A stretch of DNA of 16,504 nucleotides, from positions 1 through 16,504 of the forward strand of contig DQDL01000070.1 in NCBI GenBank assembly GCA_003533405.1. The letters run 5' to 3'. The notes under the pieces were generated by a model. It was not told the DNA's origin and searched no databases. It was given only the letters and a program-made list of their open reading frames with translations. A program made the position numbers and the translations under genes. Shown one piece after another: positions 1-6,523 of this stretch; within the stretch, counting starts at the first letter, position 1; every line of letters begins with the position of its first letter. This DNA is from Clostridiales bacterium. GTDB lineage: Bacteria; Bacillota; Clostridia; Oscillospirales; Oscillospiraceae.

Positions 1-1179
1 AAGCCGGCTCACATGCCCGTAAGCGCCGCGCCCGCCCCGGAGGCGCACGATAACGCGCCGCGCGCGGGGATCATCACGCTGCTCTTCGGTCTGCTCGCAG
101 CGCTCATACTGCTGTGGGCGCTCTTCAACATCCACCCCGCCTCAGGCACGCTCTCGAATGCCTCTGGCAGCAGTATTCTCAGCCTGTCCGATAAGCTGGA
201 CGTATACGTCAACAACGCCGCAAGCGACGCCCTCGGCGAGCTTGCGTACATAAAGAAGATATACACCCTGCAGGAGAACGACACTGTCTCTCCCGTGCCA
301 AACCCGGCAAACTTCGGCACGACAAATGACCCCGCCGACATCCGCGAGGTCATAAAGAGCGCCGCCGACCTGCTCGACGGTCAGTCCGTCATCTTCGATG
401 AGAACGCAGACTTCGTCCCCGGCGAACCGATCCGGTACTACCTTGATGACACCATACTCGTCATCACATGGAAGGAATACATCAATCAGCGCTGCTGCAC
501 CTGCGCTGAGGTCAAGGTCGCGCATGGCTCTCAGCTGCGGCGCAAACTTGCCGAGGACAGCTACAGCTCCAGCGTCCAGCTCTACGCCTCGGATATGGCA
601 AAGCAGGCGAACGCCGTCGTCGCGATAAACGGCGACTTCTACGCCTTCCGAGATCTCGGCATCACCGTGTACCAGCGTACGCTCTACCGCAACAGCCCCG
701 CCAAGGTCGACTCCTGCTTCTTCACCTCCACTGGCAACATGCTCTTCACCCGCGCGGGCGAACTCACCGGCGAGGGCGAGACGCAGAAATTCATTGAGGA
801 TAACGACGTTGTCTTTGCTATCGCCTTCGGCCCCGTGCTCGTTGACAACGGTGAGCTGCAGTACTGCGAGCGCTACCCCATCGGTGAGGTAGACACCGAG
901 TATTCCCGTTCCTGCATCGGTATGTCCGACGAGCTGCACTACTTCCTCATGACCATCAATCACACGACCGACGCGCGTCCCCGCGCGACCATCAACGAGC
1001 TTGCGCGCTTTGTCTATTCCAAGGGTGTGCAGAAGGCCTATAACCTTGACGGCGGCCAGACCTCAGAGATCATAATGAACGGCGAACCGATAAACCACAT
1101 CGACTTCGGCTTCGAGCGCACCGTCAGCGACATCATCTATTTTGCCACCGCGATCCCGAATGAGGAGGCGAGCAAATGA
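1..1179 (+). CDS. Membrane-anchored phosphodiester glycosidase (NAGPA-domain) protein, probably 5'-partial
   Basis: The reading frame is open to the left edge. The first in-frame ATG is at 13 but has no ribosome binding site in the 12 bases before it, so the true start may lie outside the window. Residues are counted from that ATG (388 aa). Residues 19-40 form one hydrophobic helix, and the rest should be extracytoplasmic. Residues 160-380 match the phosphodiester glycosidase/NAGPA (DUF2233-type) pattern: an AINGDFY motif at 204-210, a central FGPVLVDNG at 272-280, and the NLDGGQTSEI motif at 344-353. Family members remove sugars from phosphodiester-linked or capped glycans in the envelope, but the substrate here cannot be read from the sequence. 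Residues 41-150 match nothing I recognise. The gene overlaps the next one by 4 bp, so the two are probably translationally coupled. The domain call is firm; the substrate is unknown. Confidence 0.8.
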   Translation, partial: KPAHMPVSAAPAPEAHDNAPRAGIITLLFGLLAALILLWALFNIHPASGTLSNASGSSILSLSDKLDVYVNNAASDALGELAYIKKIYTLQENDTVSPVPNPANFGTTNDPADIREVIKSAADLLDGQSVIFDENADFVPGEPIRYYLDDTILVITWKEYINQRCCTCAEVKVAHGSQLRRKLAEDSYSSSVQLYASDMAKQANAVVAINGDFYAFRDLGITVYQRTLYRNSPAKVDSCFFTSTGNMLFTRAGELTGEGETQKFIEDNDVVFAIAFGPVLVDNGELQYCERYPIGEVDTEYSRSCIGMSDELHYFLMTINHTTDARPRATINELARFVYSKGVQKAYNLDGGQTSEIIMNGEPINHIDFGFERTVSDIIYFATAIPNEEASK

Positions 1180-2183
1180 ATCCCATCGCCATATACAGCG
1201 GCTCCACAGTCCTCTATTGGAGCTCGGTAATAATAGTTTTCGGTCTGCTCGCATGCCTCATGCTGTCGCTGTCCCTGCAGCGCGTGAACGGCGGCAGCAG
1301 CACCGCGATGCTTCTCTTCTTTCCGCTTGCAATTATCCTCTCCGTGCCTATCTGCCGCGTGATACACTGGTACTGCCACTTTGAGCAGTATAACGGCATC
1401 TGGGGCGCGCTGACGGATTACTCCACCGGCAGCTACTGCCTGCCCGGCGCGCTGCTCGGCGTGTGGCTTGCCGCGCTTATTGTGAAGAAGCTTGGCTTTG
1501 AGCGCAGCATTGCCCGTCTGCTGGACGCTTTCGCCCCGGGGGCGGCTCTCGCGGTCGCATTCATCCGCCTGAGCGCGCTCTTCAACAGCTCCTGCCGCAG
1601 CAAGATTGCCGTAACGACGCCCGCGCTCCAGCACCTGCCCATCGCTTCCGGCGTCACGAATTCCACAGGCGCCGTTGAATACCGCTTCGCGACCTTCTTT
1701 GTGGAGTTTCTGCTTATGCTCATCGCGGCGGCAGTCCTGCTTGAGTTCTTCTATCGCTGCCGCAAATGTCCGATGAAGCGCGGCAGCAGCGACGGGAACA
1801 CCGCAAGGTACTTCCTGCTGCTTTACAGCGCGATAGAGCTGCTGCTGGACAGCACCCGCAACGACTCTAGCTTTATGAAGTTCAACGGCTTTGTCAGTAT
1901 CGTGCAGATGATCTGCGCGATATGCATCGGCGCACTGCTCATTTATTACAGCCGCCGGAGCGTAAAGGCCAACGGCCTCGGCGCAAGGCACTGGGTCATA
2001 TGGGCGGTGTGGTTCGTCGGTCTTGCCGGGACGGGCGTGTCCGAATACCTCGTCCAGCGGCACGGCAACTGGTACCTCGGCTGCTACGCGGCCATGACGG
2101 TATGCTGCGCGCTGATGGCCGTAGCGGTATACCGGATGTACCTGAGCTGCTGCGACGAAGCAGCGATCGGCGTTTTAGAATGA
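1176..2183 (+). CDS. Divergent Lgt-fold (prolipoprotein diacylglyceryl transferase-like) membrane protein
   Basis: 335-residue polytopic membrane protein. The ATG overlaps the upstream TGA (ATGA at 1176-1179), with GAGGAGG at 1162-1168 as ribosome binding site. Its layout follows Lgt: an opening segment like the family's RWYG region (LYWSS, 13-17), a PGALLG block at 90-95, LLDAFAPG at 115-122, then IRLSALFN at 130-137 in the place of the family's GRxGNFxN signature, and a late LLDSTRND at 223-230 resembling the IEFxRxD segment. By this alignment by eye, the essential Lgt histidine (HGG block) is Pro90, while the arginines equivalent to the signature Arg (R131) and late Arg (R228) remain. Two extra hydrophobic segments follow (272-287 and 302-320). 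It is therefore a paralogue that probably does not do the normal lipoprotein reaction. A generic membrane protein with chance similarity is the alternative. Confidence 0.6.
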   Translation: MNPIAIYSGSTVLYWSSVIIVFGLLACLMLSLSLQRVNGGSSTAMLLFFPLAIILSVPICRVIHWYCHFEQYNGIWGALTDYSTGSYCLPGALLGVWLAALIVKKLGFERSIARLLDAFAPGAALAVAFIRLSALFNSSCRSKIAVTTPALQHLPIASGVTNSTGAVEYRFATFFVEFLLMLIAAAVLLEFFYRCRKCPMKRGSSDGNTARYFLLLYSAIELLLDSTRNDSSFMKFNGFVSIVQMICAICIGALLIYYSRRSVKANGLGARHWVIWAVWFVGLAGTGVSEYLVQRHGNWYLGCYAAMTVCCALMAVAVYRMYLSCCDEAAIGVLE

Positions 2184-2211
2184 CGCCGCAGTTCGGGCTA
2201 TTCGAGATGGC

Positions 2212-2247
2212 AAAAGCGCCCGCATGCCAAGGTATGCAGGCGCTTTT
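2212..2247 (+). terminator. Intrinsic terminator of the glycosidase/Lgt-like operon
   Basis: Hairpin 29 bases after the stop of the Lgt-like gene. The arm AAAAGCGCC at 2212-2220 and the following GCATGCC pair with GGTATGC and GGCGCTTTT (2231-2247) around an AA loop, with minor mismatches. The 3' arm ends in TTTT. Confidence 0.75.
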
Positions 2248-2262
2248 CTATACGATGGAGCG

Positions 2263-2298
2263 CAAGAAATGAGACGGCCGAAGCCGTCTCATTTCTTG
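2263..2298 (-). terminator. Terminator of the rpsF-ssb-rpsR operon
   Basis: Perfect 16-bp inverted repeat (arms 2263-2278 and 2283-2298) with a 4-base loop. Read on the - strand the loop is UUCG closed by a C-G pair, an exceptionally stable tetraloop, and the 3' arm is T-rich. It lies 14 bases beyond the rpsR stop. Because it is symmetrical it could also stop transcription from the left-hand operon. Confidence 0.8.
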
Positions 2299-2312
2299 CT
2301 ATTTAAAAATTA

Positions 2313-2552
2313 TCAGTCGGTCACGTAAGGCAGGAGAGCAATCTGACGTGCTCTCTTTATAGCCTCGGTGAGCTCACGCTGGTGCATTGCGCAAACACCG
2401 GTAGTGCGGCGCGGCAGGATCTTGCTGCGCTCGGACACGAAGCGGCGGAGCTTTGCGGTGTCCTTGTAATCGATAAAGGTGGCCTTATCAACACAGAACT
2501 GGCACACTTTTCTGCGCTTGCGGTTCTTGGGATTGTTCTTATCGAAAGCCAA
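2313..2552 (-). CDS. rpsR: 30S ribosomal protein S18
   Basis: 79-residue S18 of normal length. The diagnostic core IDYKDTAKLRRFVSERSKI (27-45) is followed by LPRRTTGVCAMHQRELTEAI, and the protein ends in the classic ALLPYV(T) tail. It binds 16S rRNA with S6 on the small-subunit platform. It carries CQFC at 17-20 plus Cys53 and His56, consistent with the zinc-ligand-bearing (C+) form of S18 rather than the cysteine-free form found in Bacillus. The start codon is TTG (2550-2552 on the complement), chosen because AGGAGG at 2561-2566 sits 8 bases upstream and the N-terminus MAFDKNN fits the family. It is the last gene of the rpsF-ssb-rpsR operon, 23 bases after ssb. Confidence 0.97.
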   Translation of the reverse strand: MAFDKNNPKNRKRRKVCQFCVDKATFIDYKDTAKLRRFVSERSKILPRRTTGVCAMHQRELTEAIKRARQIALLPYVTD

Positions 2553-2575
2553 AGCTGTATCCTCCTATAAATATT

Positions 2576-3028
2576 TTAGAACGGCAGCTCGCCGTCGTCG
2601 TCGCCGAGCTCACTGAAGGCGGAAGCGCCCATACCGGGGCTGACGCTTTCATAGCTGCTCTGATATGCGGGACGGGAGTCGCTGCGCACATCGCCGCCTT
2701 CGCGGCGCTTGCTTTCGCCGAAATAAATATTGTCAACAACGACCTCTGCGTTGCGGCGCTTGCCGCCCTCACGGTCGGTCCAATCACGGATCTGCAGGCG
2801 GCCGGAAACGACTGCCATGCTGCCCTTGGTGAAATACTTGCTGACAAATTCGGCTGTCTGACGCCATGCGACGCAGTCGATAAAATCGGTCTGCTTCTCA
2901 CCGCCGTCACGGCCGCCGAAATCACGGTCGACTGCGAGGGTGAAGCTCGTCACAGGGGTCTGGGACTGGGTGTATCTGATCTCGGGATCCCGAGTCAGGC
3001 GACCCATAATGGTAATGTGATTAAGCAT
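2576..3028 (-). CDS. ssb: Single-stranded DNA-binding protein
   Basis: 150-residue SSB. The OB fold covers about residues 1-105: MLNHITIMGRLTRDPEIRYT, then FIDCVAWRQTAEFVSKYFTKG, and VVSGRLQIRDWTDREGGKRR. A disordered Gly/Ser-rich linker follows, and the acidic C-terminal tip DDDGELPF is the standard docking peptide for replication and repair partners. The protein coats single-stranded DNA as a tetramer in replication, recombination and repair. It starts 11 bases after the rpsF stop, with its AAGGAG ribosome binding site overlapping that stop codon, so the two are tightly coupled. Lying between rpsF and rpsR is the common arrangement in Firmicutes, and expression should follow the shared promoter at 3414-3441. 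Confidence 0.97.
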   Translation of the reverse strand: MLNHITIMGRLTRDPEIRYTQSQTPVTSFTLAVDRDFGGRDGGEKQTDFIDCVAWRQTAEFVSKYFTKGSMAVVSGRLQIRDWTDREGGKRRNAEVVVDNIYFGESKRREGGDVRSDSRPAYQSSYESVSPGMGASAFSELGDDDGELPF

Positions 3029-3039
3029 TGTTCGTCTCC

Positions 3040-3336
3040 TTACTCTGCACGCAGGGTGATCAGGCGACGCATAATGCCGTCGGTGATACCGAGGATACGA
3101 TCCAGCTCGGCGGGGAACTCAGCGCCGCTGGTGAACTTCATCAGCACATAGTAACCCTCGGAAATGTAGTCGATTTCGTAAGCGAGCTTGCGCTTACCCA
3201 TCTCCTCCAGTTCGTCCAGGGTACCATTTGCCTCAACGAGTGCCTTGAACTTCTCGACGATAGCAGCGGTCTGCTCCTCGCTGAAGTTCGGGTTGATGAT
3301 GTACATTACTTCGTACTTTTCGCTCATTTTTGCCAT
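3040..3336 (-). CDS. rpsF: 30S ribosomal protein S6
   Basis: 98-residue S6 beginning MAKMSEKYEVMYIINPNFSE. The core includes the GKRKLAYEID segment that pairs with S18 and the strand GYYVLMKFTSGAEFPAELDR, and the end is IMRRLITLRAE. S6 forms a heterodimer with S18 on the 30S platform. An upstream in-frame ATG at 3370-3372 would add 12 residues, but the start at 3336 is preferred because a perfect AAGGAGGT lies 7-8 bases before it and the shorter N-terminus matches the family. It is the first gene of the operon, directly downstream of a near-consensus promoter. The 5' UTR is about 70 bases. Confidence 0.97.
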   Translation of the reverse strand: MAKMSEKYEVMYIINPNFSEEQTAAIVEKFKALVEANGTLDELEEMGKRKLAYEIDYISEGYYVLMKFTSGAEFPAELDRILGITDGIMRRLITLRAE

Positions 3337-3413
3337 GGTTTGCACCTCCTTCTGGTCATTTGGCCTCCGCACTCGGCGGAAGCAAGGATACCTGCCGATA
3401 GACAGGCTATATT

Positions 3414-3441
3414 ATTATACATTTTTTATTTGGAAAGTCAA
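3414..3441 (-). promoter_or_regulatory. Sigma-A promoter of rpsF-ssb-rpsR
   Basis: On the - strand, TTGACT (3436-3441) and a perfect TATAAT (3414-3419) are separated by 16 bases of AT-rich sequence. The -35 lies only 8 bases beyond the stop codon of the upstream same-strand gene (3449-4117), and no obvious terminator separates the two. Confidence 0.85.
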
Positions 3442-3448
3442 GCACTTT

Positions 3449-4117
3449 TTACGCCTTTACAGTCAGCGTCGCCTCGGCGGTGATGCGGCCTATCTGCTTG
3501 CCGCCGTACACGCCGTCAAAATCCCACTTCGCCGAAATTGGCACGGCCACGGTCTCGCCGGCCTCGGCGGGGATGGTGACGGTGGCATCATAGATGAGCG
3601 TTTCGTGCTTTTTCGAGTTATCATCGATCCTGATCGGGTCACTCACGAATGTATACTCCTTGCCGTATAGGCGGATAGAGCCGTTGTGCTGACCTGCGTT
3701 TATGGCATAGGACACGATGTACACCTCGACATCGAGCGTGAGCTCCTTGCTGTTTGCGGAGGTTATGTGCCAGTCGACACGCATGTTTATATTCGCACCC
3801 GTCTGAGAGCTGATGCTGCCGGTCTTATCGAGTGTGCGGGCTTCGGGCTTGGGAGTCGCCGTGGGCTTCGGGGTCGCCGACGGCTTGGGTGTTGCGGTCG
3901 GCTCTGGGGTGCTCGTCTCGGCGGGAGTCTTGCTTGGCGACGATGTCTCAACGGCCGCCGAGGGCACGACCTTCGTCGATACGGGCTTAGCATTGTCATT
4001 TGCGGTCACGGGTGCGCCGGAGAGTATCTTGCTGCCCGTCGTCCATGCGAGTATCGCCGCAATTATGAGAAGCACCAGCACGAGTGCGATGAAAACATTG
4101 GATCTGTGCTTGTCCAT
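3449..4117 (-). CDS. Membrane-anchored extracellular protein with Pro/Thr-rich linker
   Basis: 222 residues, no family recognised. A short positive N-terminus (MDKHRSN) leads into one hydrophobic helix at about 8-26, which lacks a lipobox and probably acts as an uncleaved anchor. Residues 38-92 are a low-complexity linker with repeats of the type ATPKP (about 74-91), typical of wall-spanning surface proteins. Residues 97-222 look like a beta-rich domain: alternating hydrophobic strands such as NMRVDWHITS, LTLDVEVYIVSYAI and AVPISAKWDF, with no cysteines or obvious catalytic residues. This could be an Ig-like or adhesion fold, which is inference. GGAGG lies 7 bases before the ATG, and a TATAAT at 4147-4152 (complement) is a plausible -10 with a poor -35. 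It runs in the same direction as rpsF but probably has its own transcript. Confidence 0.75.
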   Translation of the reverse strand: MDKHRSNVFIALVLVLLIIAAILAWTTGSKILSGAPVTANDNAKPVSTKVVPSAAVETSSPSKTPAETSTPEPTATPKPSATPKPTATPKPEARTLDKTGSISSQTGANINMRVDWHITSANSKELTLDVEVYIVSYAINAGQHNGSIRLYGKEYTFVSDPIRIDDNSKKHETLIYDATVTIPAEAGETVAVPISAKWDFDGVYGGKQIGRITAEATLTVKA

Positions 4118-4205
4118 ATTAAAACCTCCGTGGGCATAATGAAGTAATTATACAATAATAAAACGCAAAAATCTACACCCGATGCTGCGGAAAATGCCCG
4201 ATATG

Positions 4206-4235
4206 TTGACAAGTTGCTCGAAAAAAAGCTATAAT
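4206..4235 (+). promoter_or_regulatory. Consensus sigma-A promoter for the structured RNA region and PepSY gene
   Basis: Perfect TTGACA (4206-4211) and perfect TATAAT (4230-4235) with an 18-base spacer. The predicted start near 4242 leaves about 230 untranslated bases before the next gene, unusually long for this window. Confidence 0.8.
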
Positions 4236-4241
4236 GTGTTC

Positions 4242-4389
4242 AGCGAAAATGACTGGTCTGTCAAAGAACTAGGTAAAAACGACTGCGGCAGAGTAAACTC
4301 CGATACGCAGCAGGGTGAGTGTGAGGGGGACAAGGTTCCGCCTCAAGTTTGATAAATAGCCATCAAAAACGCCTGTTAAGGCTTTTTGA
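4242..4389 (+). ncRNA. Candidate structured RNA (leader/riboswitch or small RNA), class not recognised
   Basis: No coding frame is convincing here, but the bases pair well. A closing helix pairs 4254-4257 with 4359-4362, then 4259-4265 with 4348-4354 (7 bp including one G-U). It encloses hairpin A (4283-4287 with 4306-4310, inner GAG/CTC at 4291-4293 and 4298-4300) and hairpin B (4322-4326 with 4341-4345, a G-G mismatch, then GGA/TCC at 4328-4330 and 4337-4339, loop CAAGGT). A terminator-like hairpin follows: TCAAAAA and GCCT (4363-4374, one bulged C) pair with AGGC and TTTTTGA (4379-4389). A perfect promoter ends just upstream. I could not match it to T-box, SAM, FMN, TPP, c-di-GMP, SRP, 6S or RNase P signatures. 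It may be a cis-regulatory leader of the PepSY gene or an independent small RNA. Confidence 0.5.
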
Positions 4390-4471
4390 CGAGCATAGCG
4401 AGATTTTTCGTGAAGCTCTGCTTCACAAAAAATGTGGCGTTTTATGAGCGAAAGCGAAGGAGGCGGCGGTT
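4390..4471 (+). other. Hairpin-bearing spacer before the PepSY gene, possible dispersed repeat
   Basis: A second strong hairpin, GTGAAGC (4410-4416), TCT loop, GCTTCAC (4420-4426), is extended by flanking T-run and A-run to 4403-4433. It is followed by purine-rich sequence containing the AAGGAGG (4457-4463) that serves the downstream TTG start. One frame across 4381-4446 reads EHSEIFREALLHKKCG without a proper start. I have an unverified impression that this string recurs in short hypothetical proteins of related Clostridia, which would make this a dispersed repeat rather than a gene. Confidence 0.35.
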
Positions 4472-4897
4472 TTGGCGGAGCTTGAGACGAAGGAAAATGA
4501 ATTTAACGGCAAAGCCGAGACTAAGCGCACTTCCCGCCGCCGCAGATCAAGGCACAGAAAGCAACGCCGCCATGTCAGCGGTGTTAAGCTCATCACACTC
4601 ACGGTATCGGTCATCGTCATGCTTGCGTTTTGCGTAATTATGATATCGCCGCTTCGGGGCTGTGTGATGCAGGATGTCAACATCGGCACATCGACAGCAC
4701 AAAAGGCGGCGTTTAGCGATGCCGGGGTGAGTGCCGACACGGCGAAAAATACCGAGACCGATCTGATAAAGCTTGATGACGGCATGTGCTATAAGGTCGA
4801 TTTTACGGCAAACGACATCGATTACAGCTATATTATCTCTGCCGACACCGGCAAGATAGTCGTCAGCCGAAGTCAACCGCACCCAAGTGATAAATAA
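4472..4897 (+). CDS. Small membrane-anchored PepSY-like protein
   Basis: 141 residues. The start is TTG at 4472, chosen because a perfect AAGGAGG ends 8 bases upstream. The N-terminus is cytoplasmic and very basic (RRRRSRHRKQRRH, 22-34). One transmembrane helix spans about 39-58. Residues 76-131 fit a single PepSY domain: AQKAAFSDAGVSADTAKN, then a strand pair ending in CYKVDFTANDIDYSYIISADTGKIV, where the YxVxF...YxYxI...TGxI pattern is diagnostic. PepSY domains outside the membrane often act as inhibitory or chaperone-like modules toward proteases; the partner here is unknown. The gene is preceded by the structured region from 4242 and ends at a shared bidirectional terminator. Confidence 0.75.
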   Translation: MAELETKENEFNGKAETKRTSRRRRSRHRKQRRHVSGVKLITLTVSVIVMLAFCVIMISPLRGCVMQDVNIGTSTAQKAAFSDAGVSADTAKNTETDLIKLDDGMCYKVDFTANDIDYSYIISADTGKIVVSRSQPHPSDK

Positions 4898-4899
4898 GC

Positions 4900-4927
4900 A
4901 AAAACGGGACGCATGTCCCGTTTTTTT
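4900..4927. terminator. Bidirectional terminator between PepSY and hydrogenase genes
   Basis: Stem CGGGAC (4905-4910) and GTCCCG (4915-4920) with GCAT loop, flanked by AAAAA on the left and TTTTTTT (4921-4927) on the right. It therefore works in both directions. It lies just after the stops of two convergent genes (4897 on + and 4930 on -). Confidence 0.9.
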
Positions 4928-4929
4928 CG

Positions 4930-6468
4930 TTATTGCTTTTCCTCGATGAGCGGGAGATATTCCTTGTATTCGGTGTCGTAGGCACAGGAGTAGCCGGCCT
5001 TGTGGGCAAAGTGCGAAACGCTCTTGTGCGCCTTGCCGATATCGCACAGCGTGCCTGCACCGGCAACGCAGCCGCCGGGGCATGCCATGCCCTCGAGCAG
5101 GTAGCCGTCATATTTGCCGGCCTTGGCCATGAGCAGCAGCTTGCGGCATTCCTCAAGCCCTGCGGCCTTGGCGACCTTGACCTCACGGTCGGGATCCATG
5201 GACTTTATCGCATTGACGACCGCCTGCGCAACGCCGCCGGACACGGCGAACATTCTTGCGTCCTTGCCCGACTGCTTTAAGGGCTCCGCTTCGGTCATGG
5301 GGATGCACTCCTTGTCGATGCCCTTAGCTGCGCACATGCCCAAGACCTCCTCAAAGGTCAGAACAAAATCGACATCGCTGCGCACGGTTTTGCGGCTGGC
5401 TTCGAGCTTCTTTGCATCGCACGGACCCACGAAAACGACCTTGCAGCCCGGGTGCTGCTTTTTGACAAAGCGTGCGGTGAGCACCATGGGGGTCATCGCA
5501 ACGGAAATGTTCTGCTTGAATTCGGGGAAGAGCTTCTTGACCATGTCGCTCCAGCTCGGGCAGCAGGAGGTGACCATGAACGGATGCTTTGCCGGAACCT
5601 CCTCAAGGAAGTCGGCGGCCTCCTCAATGACGCACAGGTCTGCGCCGATAGCGGCCTCATAGACATCGGCAAAGCCGAGACGCTTGAAAATGGCCTTCAT
5701 CTTCTCGGGAACGGCATCGGGACCGAACTGGCCGACAAATGACGGAGCGAGTACGCAGTAAACGGGGGTCTCGCTCTTTATTGCCATGACGGTCTGGAAT
5801 ATCTGGCTCTTGTCGGATATCGCACCGAAGGGGCAGGCGACAAGGCACTGGCCGCAGGAGGTGCATTTGGCGTAATCTATCTGCGCACGGCCGTGATCGT
5901 CAGAGCCTATGCACTTCATACCGCAGGCCTTGGCGCAGGGGCGCTGCTGGTGGATGATGGCATGGAACGAGCAGGTGTGTGCGCATCTGCCGCAGCGGAC
6001 GCACTTGTCGTTATCGATCTTGGCGTGGCCGTTCACCTTGCTGATAGCGCCTCGGGGGCATATCTCCATGCACGGATGCTCAAGGCAGCCCTGACAGCCG
6101 TCGGTGACACGCACGAGGTCGACGGGGCAGCGGTTGCAGGCAAATTTGATGACATTTATAAGAGGCGGCTCATAGTGCTTTTCGGCAACTATGGCATCCT
6201 CGATCCCATCGGCGATGGAGTTATACTCGCCGAGCTTTCTCGTCGGCAGACCCATTGCAAGGCGCAGCCTTTCACCGACGACGGCTCTTTCGAGAAACAG
6301 GCTGTTTCTGTATGCGCCGATATCGTCCGGGTCGCCGGGACAGATCTTGTATGTCAGCTCCTCAAGCGCTTTGGCGTAGTCGCCGTCCTCATAGTCATAG
6401 GCAAGTCGTGCTATCTCGGTAAAAACCGAGTGTCGTATTCTTGTTTTGCCGGTCTCCATTCCTCTCAT
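4930..6468 (-). CDS. [FeFe] hydrogenase, monomeric, group-B-like
   Basis: 512 residues from the chosen ATG at 6468, which has AGGAGG 10 bases upstream. An in-frame ATG at 6501 would add 11 residues but has no site. About 110 N-terminal residues without Fe-S motifs are followed by a Cys-rich region: CNRC (111-114), CQGCLEHPCMEICP (125-138), CVRCGRCAHTC (156-166), CAKACGMKC (178-186) and CTSCGQCLVACP (202-213). These suggest several [4Fe-4S] clusters that pass electrons to the active site. The H-cluster motifs are TSCCPSW (300-306), GPCDAKKLE (348-356) and EGMACPGGCVAGAG (459-472). All ligand cysteines and the proton-relay cysteine are present, but L2 has GPC rather than the MPC of classic enzymes, and L3 ends GAG rather than GGG, as in group B. 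The role is probably reversible proton reduction with ferredoxin in fermentation; direction is not readable. No HydE/F/G maturases are in the window. Confidence 0.9.
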   Translation of the reverse strand: MRGMETGKTRIRHSVFTEIARLAYDYEDGDYAKALEELTYKICPGDPDDIGAYRNSLFLERAVVGERLRLAMGLPTRKLGEYNSIADGIEDAIVAEKHYEPPLINVIKFACNRCPVDLVRVTDGCQGCLEHPCMEICPRGAISKVNGHAKIDNDKCVRCGRCAHTCSFHAIIHQQRPCAKACGMKCIGSDDHGRAQIDYAKCTSCGQCLVACPFGAISDKSQIFQTVMAIKSETPVYCVLAPSFVGQFGPDAVPEKMKAIFKRLGFADVYEAAIGADLCVIEEAADFLEEVPAKHPFMVTSCCPSWSDMVKKLFPEFKQNISVAMTPMVLTARFVKKQHPGCKVVFVGPCDAKKLEASRKTVRSDVDFVLTFEEVLGMCAAKGIDKECIPMTEAEPLKQSGKDARMFAVSGGVAQAVVNAIKSMDPDREVKVAKAAGLEECRKLLLMAKAGKYDGYLLEGMACPGGCVAGAGTLCDIGKAHKSVSHFAHKAGYSCAYDTEYKEYLPLIEEKQ

Positions 6469-6500
6469 GCGGGGGCTGCCTCCTGTATGAAAAAATTGCA

Positions 6501-6512
6501 TCGATTAATCGA
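6501..6512. promoter_or_regulatory. Palindrome downstream of the hydrogenase promoter, possible operator
   Basis: Perfect 12-base palindrome TCGATTAATCGA lying about 11 bases beyond the -10 on the - strand, roughly +5 to +16 of the predicted transcript. A regulator bound here could block transcription. It does not match the Rex operator as I know it. A short AT-rich palindrome can also arise by chance. Confidence 0.3.
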
Positions 6513-6523
6513 AATTAATACAT

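Noticed and set aside
142..963. Long open frame on the - strand (about 270 codons) inside the glycosidase gene
   Set aside because: It is antisense to a gene with clear NAGPA motifs, has no ribosome binding site, and its composition (Val, Glu, Asp runs) is what GC-rich codons give in reverse.
1137..2063. 308-codon open frame on the - strand opposite the Lgt-like gene
   Set aside because: No family resemblance and rich in His, Gln, Ala and Arg from reversed codons. The + strand frame has membrane helices and a proper start.
4242..4389. Known riboswitch, T-box, 6S or SRP RNA
   Set aside because: The conserved motifs I know for these classes are not present, so I left the region as an unassigned candidate structure.
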